The notes under the pieces: model-generated
The model's input: only the letters and a program-made list of their open reading frames with translations
The model's database searches: none
Told to the model about the DNA's origin: nothing
Translations under genes and position numbers: made by a program
DNA from: Bacteroidales bacterium
GTDB taxonomy: Bacteria > Bacteroidota > Bacteroidia > Bacteroidales > JAADGE01
NCBI GenBank assembly: GCA_021648725.1
Contig: JAKISF010000018.1
Span: 1 to 64,000 of the forward strand
Length of the DNA stretch: 64,000 nucleotides
Direction of reading: 5' to 3'
Part shown: piece by piece, positions 30,601-38,309 of the stretch
Layout of the letters: each line of letters opens with the position of its first letter
Position numbering within the stretch: position 1 is the first letter of the stretch

Positions 30601-31783
30601 AATTTTTATTGAAGATTGGTATTTAGATAAAAAAACATTGCAAATTGTAAAAAATGTTATCGGTATTGCTCCCGTCAGGCGTTATGAAAACTATGAAGAA
30701 TCTGATATTCCCGAGTCAGAAGTTTCAATTCCGTTTGTTGTTTATTTTAAAGATGTAAATAAAAATGTTTATGATGAAAGAAAAATTACCGTAAATACTC
30801 CGATTGACAATAACACCGGAACTTTAAACTCATTCTTTTGTTTTGATAACTATTATTTTGAAAAAAATATAAATAAAGTTGATTTCAAAAAACTATTTAT
30901 TGAAAAAACAACATCAGGCGAAGTAAAATTATATCAACAAGAAATTTTTGAAGATAAATTCGGGAATTATACAGAATCCAATTATCTTTTATACAATACT
31001 ATTGATATTCTAAAAAATATAGGAATTTATAACGATACAATTTATGAAACAAACCTCGAAACAGATAAAAACATAGAAAAAATAGTAAAACGAGAAGGAT
31101 ACGGAACTGATTCTGTTTCGGTAATTCATTCACATGAAAAATGGAATTTCAATAAAGAAAACTTTACTTTCAATAAAGAAATATTTGCATATTCACCGGG
31201 TATAAGATTTTACCGTGATGATGATATTTATTTCGATGAACCGAAATACAAACTAATCGGATATATCCTTAATAATCAAAGCAATAAGCCGATAAATAAA
31301 ATGAGTTTATTCAAAAAAGTAAAATATGAATTTTGGACAGAAAATCCGATGCAGAAAGAAATTCCCGTAATACCTGAAATTGAAAAAAACAGACCTTTAT
31401 TTTGGAGCAGTTATAATCAAAGTACATTTAAAGAAGTGATTTTTAATTCTGCCGTAAAAGGCGAAATAAATGCATATAATTTTTACTCAGGTAAAAAATT
31501 ATCTTCTGATGATTTAATGCAAAATTTAAATTTACCGGCTTATATAATTGAAGATGTTGATCCTGAAACAGGTGATTTTATCAAGAAAACAGTTCAAGAC
31601 AAAATTAATCCGAAAGATATTAATTCATTTATTTTTATTGAGAATTGGTATGTTGATGAAAAAAATTTAAGTATGAAAAAAGAAGTTGTAGGTATTGCTC
31701 CCGTTATTTATTATTCAGAAAATAATAAATATAAAAAGATAATCCCTTTTGTTGTTTATTTTGATGAAAGTAAAAGGTTTTAA
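27623..31783 (+). CDS. Secreted ankyrin-repeat protein with GldN-like C-terminal modules
   Basis: A 1386-aa protein with a signal peptide (LLTIFILTTTLLNVSYSQ). Residues about 45-675 are roughly seventeen ankyrin repeats (for example GNTLLHLAVNYNNLDLAKLL). Residues about 690-1386 form four modules in the order A-B-A'-B'. B (about 871-1040) and B' (about 1230-1386) share KKVKYEF, APFWSS/PLFWSS, GKIDAYDFYTG/GEINAYNFYSG, FIEDWYLD/FIENWYVD and VIGIAPV/VVGIAPV. That last series resembles GldN, a periplasmic component of the type IX secretion motor. A modules carry a related but looser pattern (DDWFYNDKDF, SYSPIRHY). A gene for a 243-aa secreted protein follows 16 nt later. Function unknown; a scaffold at the envelope is a reasonable inference. 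Confidence 0.75.
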   Translation: MKKAKNLLTIFILTTTLLNVSYSQTDSLNKELFKTPYRYYYNRYYNYANVVDLIKKGADINAKNKNGNTLLHLAVNYNNLDLAKLLCFNNANINIENNKGETAIDISEKKYNKSIFNFLKDIKYDIYFYAKYGTFDELKDAINKNIYKINKPDKLGYTVLDYAVCRKKDGIKIVNFLTEKGVDLNFNYINVLDIAILNDNFEIARHYSSPDSLKKHIRPINVAIGEHNFEMVKLLVEKGTDINKKDYLDYLPIFYACRDKEKNKDIIKYLIDKGVNINTENREEKTILHILCSFEYDYAENSYSDIETIKLIIKKGIDIESVDNENKTALHYAAENTEATEALEYLLKKGANQKISDNNGKTPFYYAIKSRNNKAVKLFIEHGADINTKDLSDNTLLHTAVRNNNSFDLVKLLLKKGLDINAENSSSETPLHLASNYKDINTIKLLLEKGAEINARSTNNSTPLINAVKRNNFEIVKILAEADADINVKRYYSGNATEIAVKNNYSNIAKYLINKNADLSNINLIEPIRNNNLGIVKLLILKGVDVNKPDENKNVPIIIASSEGNKEIIELLIKAGANLNVADNNYKSPVLAAIINEKLDIVKLLIENGANVKLRNSATTPLHYAAKYKDGYETVKILIENGANINAIDENYKTPLHYALRNENIESAELLKKQLSSKRNENNKNNLFPDCLILNDIIPLDSTYYKSYIYDNDLHNNLHFYCEDFGNVNFNNLYFNKITKGEIKAYSNYKPYLTKFEKNNIYNPALSEKEINEKFGAGLITLYMVDVETGEEYPIEVTAEANLNEIDGIEFYDDWFYNDKDFIFNKNVFSYSPIRHYLPEDYFDEAESRYKKIAFINFEKYNNKKSKKSIKKQAELFKKVKYEFFLYNEDAYLNKNNINPDINFQLSKYEKEEAPFWSSFSKQKIVKSVLNKVLSGKIDAYDFYTGQKLKITDIYERFGANEEIEVWDYDYNTGDEIVIKYKKEIYPDEIKSVIFIEDWYLDKKTLQIVKNVIGIAPVRRYENYEESDIPESEVSIPFVVYFKDVNKNVYDERKITVNTPIDNNTGTLNSFFCFDNYYFEKNINKVDFKKLFIEKTTSGEVKLYQQEIFEDKFGNYTESNYLLYNTIDILKNIGIYNDTIYETNLETDKNIEKIVKREGYGTDSVSVIHSHEKWNFNKENFTFNKEIFAYSPGIRFYRDDDIYFDEPKYKLIGYILNNQSNKPINKMSLFKKVKYEFWTENPMQKEIPVIPEIEKNRPLFWSSYNQSTFKEVIFNSAVKGEINAYNFYSGKKLSSDDLMQNLNLPAYIIEDVDPETGDFIKKTVQDKINPKDINSFIFIENWYVDEKNLSMKKEVVGIAPVIYYSENNKYKKIIPFVVYFDESKRF

Positions 31784-31799
31784 TTAATCTCAAGTTCTT

Positions 31800-32531
31800 A
31801 TGAAATATGTAATCATTTTCTTTTGCTTATTCTTAATTATAAATATAAACAGTAAGGTATTTTCACAGAATATTAATGAAGCACAAAGCAAATATTACGA
31901 AATATTTAAGGAAGATTATACCGAGGCTCTTAACTATTTTGATAAAAATATGCCTTTACTCAACTTAACTTTTAACAAACACAATATTGACAAAGAAATT
32001 ATTATACCTGTTATTTTTCCGGAAAGAATAAGATATTCAATAATCAAAAATTATTTAGAAACAAAAGCCTTAGAAGTTATTTATGTAGAATACGGCTCAA
32101 AATATGTAGATTTTTCAATCGGAGATTTTCAATTAAAACCGTCGTTTGCAGAAAAAATTGAACACGAAATAACTAAAAATGATAAACTAAAAACAAAATA
32201 CTCTTTTTTACCTATAAATAAATTAACAAAAAAAGAAGAAAGGGAAGAACGTGTAATCCGACTAACAAAAATATCTTATCAAATACACTATATTTCAGCA
32301 TTTTATGATATTATTACAAATCGGTTTGATTTAAGCAAAAAATCAAAAGTTGAAAAAATAAAATTTATTGCTTCTGCATATAATTTCGGTTTTGATAAAT
32401 CTAAAAAAGAAATACAAAACCATATTAACGCAAAATTCTTTCCGTACGGAACAAAGTATCCCGGAAATCAATATTCATATACGAATGTTGCAGTTGACTA
32501 TTATAAGAACTATATAAAACCTTTAAACTAA
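31800..32531 (+). CDS. Secreted protein, possible lysozyme-fold transglycosylase
   Basis: A 243-aa protein with a signal peptide (IIFFCLFLIININSKVFSQ). The motif series FPERIRYS, then KALEVIYVEYGSKYVDFSIG with FQLKPSF, then IASAYNFG loosely follows the three motifs of lytic transglycosylases (catalytic Glu; G-x-MQ-x-xP; AYNxG). I infer a peptidoglycan-cleaving or peptidoglycan-binding role with modest confidence. It lies 16 nt downstream of the ankyrin/GldN-like gene and is probably co-transcribed, and its last 4 bases overlap the convergent TonB receptor gene. Confidence 0.55.
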   Translation: MKYVIIFFCLFLIININSKVFSQNINEAQSKYYEIFKEDYTEALNYFDKNMPLLNLTFNKHNIDKEIIIPVIFPERIRYSIIKNYLETKALEVIYVEYGSKYVDFSIGDFQLKPSFAEKIEHEITKNDKLKTKYSFLPINKLTKKEEREERVIRLTKISYQIHYISAFYDIITNRFDLSKKSKVEKIKFIASAYNFGFDKSKKEIQNHINAKFFPYGTKYPGNQYSYTNVAVDYYKNYIKPLN

Positions 32532-34891
32532 AATTGAAACCTTATAAAAAAGACATAAAACAAACCTAATTGATAATCATAAACAACAGAATTTGTATCA
32601 ACATCATAAGATTGCAATAATATATTTTTATGATTTGTAATATTTTGCAAATCAAATGCAAATTCAGTATTAAATTTCTTACTGTTTAATTTAAAACCTA
32701 TTCTTCCGTCTATTCTGAAATAATCATCAAACTTAGGTTCATAAGCTTGCGAATAATCCAATATTTTTGTACCTGCAAGTTCCGATTTTTCCAAATCAAC
32801 CGGAATATAATGCTTACCTCCGGCATAAACAGTTTTTGCGTCAATATTTAAACTTGCATGATTTCCTATTTTAAAGGTATAGCCGCTTAAAAAATTAAAC
32901 ACATAATTTCCGTTATAAATTGTATTACGTTTTACTTCATCACTTCCTTTGTATGTAGATTCAAATATTGAAGATGTAAACAAAAAATAATAATTATCAC
33001 TTAAAAATTTTTCTAATGTAAATTCAATACCGTAATTTTCTCCTGTCCCGCTGTTTATTAAACTGTCTGTTCTTGCTTCAAAAAAAGAAGTTCCGTAATT
33101 TATCATTGAAAAATGTGAAGAATTTTGCTCAACAGGAATCTGATTCAAATACTGATAATACGCTTCAAACTTAACACGTAAGTTTCTGTTAATCAAGTAA
33201 TCATAAGACAAAATAGCTTGGTTGCTTTTTGAAAAATCTAAATTCTTGTTAGTATAATAATCAACATCATTTATTACGGTTCTTTGGTAATAAAATAATC
33301 GAGGTTGTAATTGGCTGTGAATTCCGGCTCCGAAACTCAGGCTTTGTTTTGAATTTAAATTCCATTTAACACCTAAACGCGGCTCAACAGAATAACTTCC
33401 GTTCATTGTAAAATCAATAAAGTGAACACCTGCCGTTAAAGCTAAATCATTTGTAAATTTATGTTTAACTTGCGAATATGTTCCTATCAGCATCATTTTT
33501 TCATCACTTACTTCCGACAGGTAATAATAAGTTTCATCGGGTCTTAAAACACTGTCCTCATATTGAACATCATATACATCAATGTTGAAACCGATATTCA
33601 TTGTGTTTTTTGCATTAAACTTTTTCGTATATTTTGAAGTAAGCGAATATTTAACTTCATTTGAATTGTCTCCGTAATAAACTGTTTCGGTTTCCGTTGT
33701 TGCAGAATCTGCTCTTGCGGAAGACATTGTTCCGGAAACTGCAACAACAGTTTTTAAATAGGAAGTATTATCAAATGCATAAAAATGAGATACGCCGCTT
33801 ACACCCATTCCCGAAGCAAATTTAAAATTTAAATTATTGTTTCCGAAAGTCCAGTCATCTTCTTTTTTATCTTCATAAAAAACTTCAATAGTACTTATGC
33901 CTCCTACACCGAAAAAAGAGAAAGTACCTGCTTTTTTTGTCGGAAAATTTATTTTATATGATAAATCTTGAAATTCGGGAACACCGCTTACACCAAAATG
34001 GATGTCTAAATAATCAAAAATTGCTAATGTAGAATATCTGTAATTTATTAAAAAAGATGCTTTTGATTTTTTTGAAAAAGGACCTTCGACACCGAACTCC
34101 AAACCGTTCATTCCGGCTTGTGCAGTAAATTCATAATTTTCATTATTTCCTTTCCTTAATTTCAAATCAAACACCCCTGAAAGTGCATTGCCGTACTCAG
34201 CAGGAAAAGCTCCCGTAAAAAAGTCAGAATTATCCAATAAATTATTATTCAGTATGCTTATAGGTCCTCCTGTCGTACCGAGAGTTCCGAAATGGTTGGG
34301 GTTAGGAATACTTACACCTTCCAACTTCCACAATAAACCTAAGGGTGAATTACCTCTTATTATAATATCATTGCGTTGGTCGCCTACTGCCATAACACCG
34401 GCATAATTTGCAGCCATACGTGCGGGGTCAAGCCATGTTCCTGCATATCGTTCAGTTTCCTCAACCGTAAAAGAGCGAGCACTTACGGTTGCCATTTCGT
34501 TACTTGCTTTGTCTTTTCTGTTTGCAGTTACAATTACTTCTTCAATATTTTCAACTTTTTCAACCATTTCTATTGTCAAAATAAGTTCTTTCCCCGATTT
34601 TAGCTCAATATCTCTTAATTCAACAAAATTATAAGTTATAAACATTGCTTGAACTGTTATTCTTCCTACGGGTACATTTTCAATCCGAAATATTCCTTCC
34701 GAATCAGTAACGGAAACAAATTTATTGTTATAACCTGCAACTAAAACAGTTACACCGGGAATTGAACTTCGAGAATCTTGATCGATAACTTTTCCTCTTA
34801 TATTTTGCGTATAATGATTTTGAGAAAAAGTTGCAGGAGAACAAATCGAGAACAATATTACTAAATACAGAAGCCTATATTTCATATTCAT
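32528..34891 (-). CDS. TonB-dependent outer-membrane receptor
   Basis: A 787-aa receptor with signal peptide (LVILFSICSPATFSQN), an N-terminal carboxypeptidase-regulatory-like beta domain (GKVIDQDSRSSIPGVTV), a plug domain (ARSFTVEETERYAGTWLDPA, NDIIIRGNSPLG) and a 22-strand-type barrel ending in Phe (FFIRFQF). TonB receptors import siderophores, cobalamin, glycans or metal complexes; there is no SusD partner, so this is not a classical glycan locus. Its ATG overlaps the stop of a 45-aa ORF by the sequence ATGA, suggesting translational coupling. Confidence 0.88.
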   Translation of the reverse strand: MNMKYRLLYLVILFSICSPATFSQNHYTQNIRGKVIDQDSRSSIPGVTVLVAGYNNKFVSVTDSEGIFRIENVPVGRITVQAMFITYNFVELRDIELKSGKELILTIEMVEKVENIEEVIVTANRKDKASNEMATVSARSFTVEETERYAGTWLDPARMAANYAGVMAVGDQRNDIIIRGNSPLGLLWKLEGVSIPNPNHFGTLGTTGGPISILNNNLLDNSDFFTGAFPAEYGNALSGVFDLKLRKGNNENYEFTAQAGMNGLEFGVEGPFSKKSKASFLINYRYSTLAIFDYLDIHFGVSGVPEFQDLSYKINFPTKKAGTFSFFGVGGISTIEVFYEDKKEDDWTFGNNNLNFKFASGMGVSGVSHFYAFDNTSYLKTVVAVSGTMSSARADSATTETETVYYGDNSNEVKYSLTSKYTKKFNAKNTMNIGFNIDVYDVQYEDSVLRPDETYYYLSEVSDEKMMLIGTYSQVKHKFTNDLALTAGVHFIDFTMNGSYSVEPRLGVKWNLNSKQSLSFGAGIHSQLQPRLFYYQRTVINDVDYYTNKNLDFSKSNQAILSYDYLINRNLRVKFEAYYQYLNQIPVEQNSSHFSMINYGTSFFEARTDSLINSGTGENYGIEFTLEKFLSDNYYFLFTSSIFESTYKGSDEVKRNTIYNGNYVFNFLSGYTFKIGNHASLNIDAKTVYAGGKHYIPVDLEKSELAGTKILDYSQAYEPKFDDYFRIDGRIGFKLNSKKFNTEFAFDLQNITNHKNILLQSYDVDTNSVVYDYQLGLFYVFFIRFQF

Positions 34892-35025
34892 TTAATTTTT
34901 ACACTTTTTCCTTTATTTGCAAGTATTGCTTCTAAGGCATATCTTACGGCAATTTTATATTCATTAGTAGTTGCCCGTCTTTCTTCGTAATTAAACTGCC
35001 TAACAATAATAATGAATTTTTTCAT
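34888..35025 (-). CDS. 45-aa small protein coupled to the TonB receptor
   Basis: A minus-strand ORF starts at the ATG at 35025 (MKKFIIIVRQFNYEERRATT) and ends ANKGKSVKIK, its TGA sharing bases with the receptor ATG. The 4-nt ATGA overlap is typical of real coupled genes, and the product is hydrophilic with an ordered helix-forming C-terminal half. I know no family. It may instead be a leader peptide that controls receptor translation. No signal peptide is evident. Confidence 0.5.
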   Translation of the reverse strand: MKKFIIIVRQFNYEERRATTNEYKIAVRYALEAILANKGKSVKIK

Positions 35026-35058
35026 TCTTTTAGGTTTTATATTGTTGAAATTATTTTT

Positions 35059-35120
35059 AAAAAGCCGAAAGGTAAGTTCTCGGAGTCACATCTTATATAA
35101 AACTTACCTTTTTAGCTTTT
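35059..35120 (-). terminator. Terminator after the 35127 lipoprotein gene
   Basis: On the minus strand an 11-bp stem (35101-35111 with 35068-35078) and an outer AAAAGC/GCTTTT pairing are followed by T residues. It separates the lipoprotein gene from the small ORF and TonB receptor. Confidence 0.65.
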
Positions 35121-35126
35121 CAATAG

Positions 35127-35873
35127 TTATAATAAGTTCTCTATTTCTCCCGATGCAGTATTAATAATATATTCCTCACCGTTAACAGTTAAAATAATTG
35201 TACCGTCAGATTTATAAACTAAAGTTCCCGTAAATGAAAAATCATTTCCTTCCGAAGTTTTTCCGGTAATTGTAACTTCTCCGTTTCCGCTGTCAATACT
35301 ATAATCTGTTTTATTTATTTTAATTGAATCAAAATTTAAGTCTATTGTGCTTTTTACAGTTTTCCCGTCATTTGTTTTTGTGGTTTGACTTCCTTGTCTT
35401 GATGCCGAACCTGAAATTGTATAAAAATCATCACTTTGTTCCAATCCGGTTAATGTAAGTGTTCCGTAGGAATTATCAATCATACTTACTCTCGGAGATT
35501 CTAATGTTCCGTCTGTATCGAAGTTTGCATAAAATTGAAATTGTCCGGAATCCGCATTATAAGTAATACCGTATTCATAGTGTATGGTATATTCAAATGT
35601 AATTCTTGCTCCTTCTCTGTTACTTACAATAAATGTTGTATCAAAAACTTCTTCCGCAATTCCTTTTTGTGTGCTGTTTATTTCTTCTGAAAGTTTTGCG
35701 GCATCTTCAAATTGTGCAGTTGTTCCTCCGTTATCTGAACTGAGAGATGCAGCGATAATTTCTGCTGCTTCGTCTGACGAAACATTATCAAGTTCTGTTT
35801 TATCATTTTTATTGCATCCGTAAAAACTTGCTCCGATAATAATAATTGCCAAATACTTAATTGTTTTTTTCAT
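35127..35873 (-). CDS. Lipoprotein of unknown function
   Basis: A 248-aa protein starting MKKTIKYLAIIIIGASFYGC, with the lipobox Cys at residue 20. The mature part has an acidic, Ser-rich N-terminal segment followed by beta-rich sequence (ARITFEYTIHYEYGITYN; TLTLTGLEQSDDFYTISGSA; GEVTITGKTSEGNDFSF), consistent with a small beta-barrel or sandwich. The upstream ATG at 35975 would add 34 residues and displace the lipobox, so I reject it. No family recognised. It lies downstream of the AraC regulator on the same strand. Confidence 0.72.
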   Translation of the reverse strand: MKKTIKYLAIIIIGASFYGCNKNDKTELDNVSSDEAAEIIAASLSSDNGGTTAQFEDAAKLSEEINSTQKGIAEEVFDTTFIVSNREGARITFEYTIHYEYGITYNADSGQFQFYANFDTDGTLESPRVSMIDNSYGTLTLTGLEQSDDFYTISGSASRQGSQTTKTNDGKTVKSTIDLNFDSIKINKTDYSIDSGNGEVTITGKTSEGNDFSFTGTLVYKSDGTIILTVNGEEYIINTASGEIENLL

Positions 35874-35968
35874 AATCTTTTTAAATTTAATAATTAATAA
35901 AATGTTTACATGAAAGTTGATCTTCAAATTTCTTGCAAGCAAAACTATATTGAAATATAATACCGGTC

Positions 35969-36035
35969 GTCCCAATAAGCAATATGGGACAATTTTGAAG
36001 CTTTAAATACGTCCCGATAAAAAAACGGGACTTTT
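35969..36035. repeat. Two GTCCC/GGGAC hairpins in tandem
   Basis: GTCCCA (35969-35974) pairs with TGGGAC (35985-35990), and GTCCCG (36011-36016) pairs with CGGGAC (36026-36031), the latter followed by four T on the plus strand. They fill the gap between the AraC gene and the lipoprotein gene. Alternative pairing between the two is possible. Role unknown. Confidence 0.5.
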
Positions 36036-36053
36036 AGCCAACTCACATACAGT

Positions 36054-37178
36054 CTATTGAAGTTTATTCTTTTTTTGATATTCGGAGGGGGTCAATCCGG
36101 AGAGGTTCTTAAAAATTCGATTAAACGAGCTTTTTGAATTAAAACCGCAATCATAAGCAATGGCTAATAATGTATAATTTTTATTTTTTTGCATTTGCTT
36201 TTTAACTTCTTCTACTCTGTATTCATTTACAAAATCAAAAAAATTCTTGTGTAAATAGTCATTAATAATACCGGACAATTGATAAGTTTGTATTGATAAC
36301 ATATCAGCCAACTGTTTAATAGATAATTTACTTTCTAAATACGGTTTTTCTTCGAGCATAAATGCTTTAACTTTTTTAATCAATTTTTCAATATTTTCAT
36401 CGGGAATAACATTTTTCTTTTTTTCAATACTGTTTTTCTTTATCAGAAGTTCTTTGTTAAAAAAAACATTTGTTTTTAAAAAGCCGAAATATCCGATTAT
36501 AAATATTGCAATTGAAGCAGAAATTAATACAATATCATGTATGTTAACTTCGGTATGTATTTTTTTAAACATAAATGCAAAAATTCCAAGAACTATCCAA
36601 ACGGAAGATGTAATTAAAATTAAGTTTTTCAGCCAATTAAAATCAATATTTTCAGTATATGAAAATTGTTTGTAAAGTGTTTTTTTATATTTTTCAATTT
36701 TTAAATAAGACTTAATAATATAGAAGAATGCCAAAATTAAAGTAAACGGAAAAAAGGAAATAATAAGTTGGTGGTATTTATAATCAAAAAGGTTAAATGT
36801 CATTTTATCTTCTGCCCTAAAACCAATTACGATATAGAAGCTTAGAAAAAATAACAGAACAGGTATAAAATGCAATAAATAAGATAATTTAAAATTCTTT
36901 GTTCCTTTTATAATTGTATTCACATAAATAAATAAAAACGGACTCTGAACAAGTAAGAAAGGAATATTAATAATCATTAAATAAGTAGGGATACTCTTTG
37001 AATTATTCAGAATATATGAATAACTTTCATAGTTAATGAAATATAAAAATAGCGGAATTGCTGTTATAATAAGCCAAACAGAAAGAATATAATCAGCAGT
37101 TATTTTGTTCTTTTTTGAAACTAATAAAATTGCCAGAAAAAATGCCTGTACTGCTCCTACTAAGAAAATTGCTTTCAT
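36054..37178 (-). CDS. Membrane-anchored AraC-family regulator
   Basis: A 374-aa protein with about seven hydrophobic helices in residues 1-250 and a C-terminal AraC DNA-binding domain (about 275-370): LSIKQLADMLSIQTYQLSGI for the first helix-turn-helix and LLAIAYDCGFNSKSSFNRIF, then GLTPSEYQKKN, for the second. This architecture occurs in Bacteroidota regulators that sense a membrane or periplasmic signal. It is divergent from the tungstate/molybdate operon with 147 nt between, so it could control that operon, though the link is inference. Confidence 0.85.
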   Translation of the reverse strand: MKAIFLVGAVQAFFLAILLVSKKNKITADYILSVWLIITAIPLFLYFINYESYSYILNNSKSIPTYLMIINIPFLLVQSPFLFIYVNTIIKGTKNFKLSYLLHFIPVLLFFLSFYIVIGFRAEDKMTFNLFDYKYHQLIISFFPFTLILAFFYIIKSYLKIEKYKKTLYKQFSYTENIDFNWLKNLILITSSVWIVLGIFAFMFKKIHTEVNIHDIVLISASIAIFIIGYFGFLKTNVFFNKELLIKKNSIEKKKNVIPDENIEKLIKKVKAFMLEEKPYLESKLSIKQLADMLSIQTYQLSGIINDYLHKNFFDFVNEYRVEEVKKQMQKNKNYTLLAIAYDCGFNSKSSFNRIFKNLSGLTPSEYQKKNKLQ

Positions 37179-37290
37179 TGAAAAAAATTATTGCATACAA
37201 AAATATAATATTCCGGATAAAACTAATACAGTTTTTGATTAATACTATTTTTTATCATTATATGATTTATAACATATTTTTTCTGAAACC

Positions 37291-37312
37291 GATATGTTTA
37301 TATTTGCATATC
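37291..37312 (+). promoter_or_regulatory. Promoter and operator-like palindrome before the oxyanion operon
   Basis: The -7 box TATATTTG (37299-37306) sits within a perfect inverted repeat GATATG (37291-37296) / CATATC (37307-37312), 14 nt before the first ATG. A protein bound there would block the promoter. No clear -33 TTTG is seen. Confidence 0.55.
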
Positions 37313-37325
37313 CAAATCTTAAAAT

Positions 37326-38306
37326 ATGAAATATCTCAAAAAAATAACACTTGTATTTATTACAACAGTATTAATACTGCCCTCTTGCAAAGAAAATAAT
37401 TCAGAAAAAGAAACAAACAAAAACGATAAACAAGAACTTATTGTTTTCCATGCCGGCAGTTTGTCTGTTCCGTTTAAACTTATAGCAAAAGAGTTTGAGA
37501 AGGAAAATCCCGGGGTTAAAGTTTTGCTTGAAGCAGACGGCAGCCGAAAATGTGCCAGAAAAATCACAGATTTAAATAAACAATGCGATGTAATGGCATC
37601 AGCAGATTATACAGTAATTGATGAACTATTAATTCCTAATTTTGCCGATTGGAATATTAAATTTGCAAGCAATGAAATGACAATAGTTTTTAATGAAAAT
37701 TCGAGATATTCAAAAGAGATTAATGCAAATAATTGGTATGAAATACTTTTAAAAGATGATGCAGCATTCGGTCGTTCAGACCCGAACTCTGACCCTTGCG
37801 GTTACAGAGCAGTTTTAACTTCTAAATTAGCAGAAAACTTTTATAAAGAAGAAGGTTTAAGCAAAAAGATATTAGAAAAAGACATTAATTATATTCGACC
37901 GAAAGAAACAGACTTATTGGCTTTATTAGAATCAAATACAATTGATTACATTTTTCTTTATCGCTCTGTTGCCCAACAACACGGAATGCAATATCTTATT
38001 CTTCCGGATTCTGTTAATTTAAAATTACCTGAATTAAAAGATTATTATGCAAACGTAAACACAAAAATTACCGGCAAAAAACCGGGCGAAATGATTACAA
38101 AAAAAGGAGCTCCTATGGTTTACGGAATTACAATTCCTAAAAATGCACCGAACCCCGAGTTAGCTAAAAAGTTTGTTCAATTTGTTTTAGAAAAAAATAA
38201 AGGTATGAAAATAATGGAAGAAAACGGACAACCTTCTCTAATACCCTCTAAAAGTGAAATATACAATAAAATACCTGAGTCTTTAAAAAAATTTGTAAAA
38301 CAATAA
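37326..38306 (+). CDS. wtpA: Tungstate/molybdate-binding lipoprotein (WtpA-like)
   Basis: Substrate-binding protein of a tungstate/molybdate ABC importer. The 326-aa protein has a lipobox (VLILPSC at the end of the signal), the WtpA/ModA opening LIVFHAGSLSVPF, EADGSRKCARKITDL, and AFGRSDPNSDPCGYRA, the latter typical of the WtpA branch that binds tungstate with high affinity. A neighbouring permease and ATPase complete the importer. Whether tungstate, molybdate or both are carried is not decided by sequence. First gene of a four-gene operon. Confidence 0.88.
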   Translation: MKYLKKITLVFITTVLILPSCKENNSEKETNKNDKQELIVFHAGSLSVPFKLIAKEFEKENPGVKVLLEADGSRKCARKITDLNKQCDVMASADYTVIDELLIPNFADWNIKFASNEMTIVFNENSRYSKEINANNWYEILLKDDAAFGRSDPNSDPCGYRAVLTSKLAENFYKEEGLSKKILEKDINYIRPKETDLLALLESNTIDYIFLYRSVAQQHGMQYLILPDSVNLKLPELKDYYANVNTKITGKKPGEMITKKGAPMVYGITIPKNAPNPELAKKFVQFVLEKNKGMKIMEENGQPSLIPSKSEIYNKIPESLKKFVKQ

Positions 38307-38309
38307 ATT

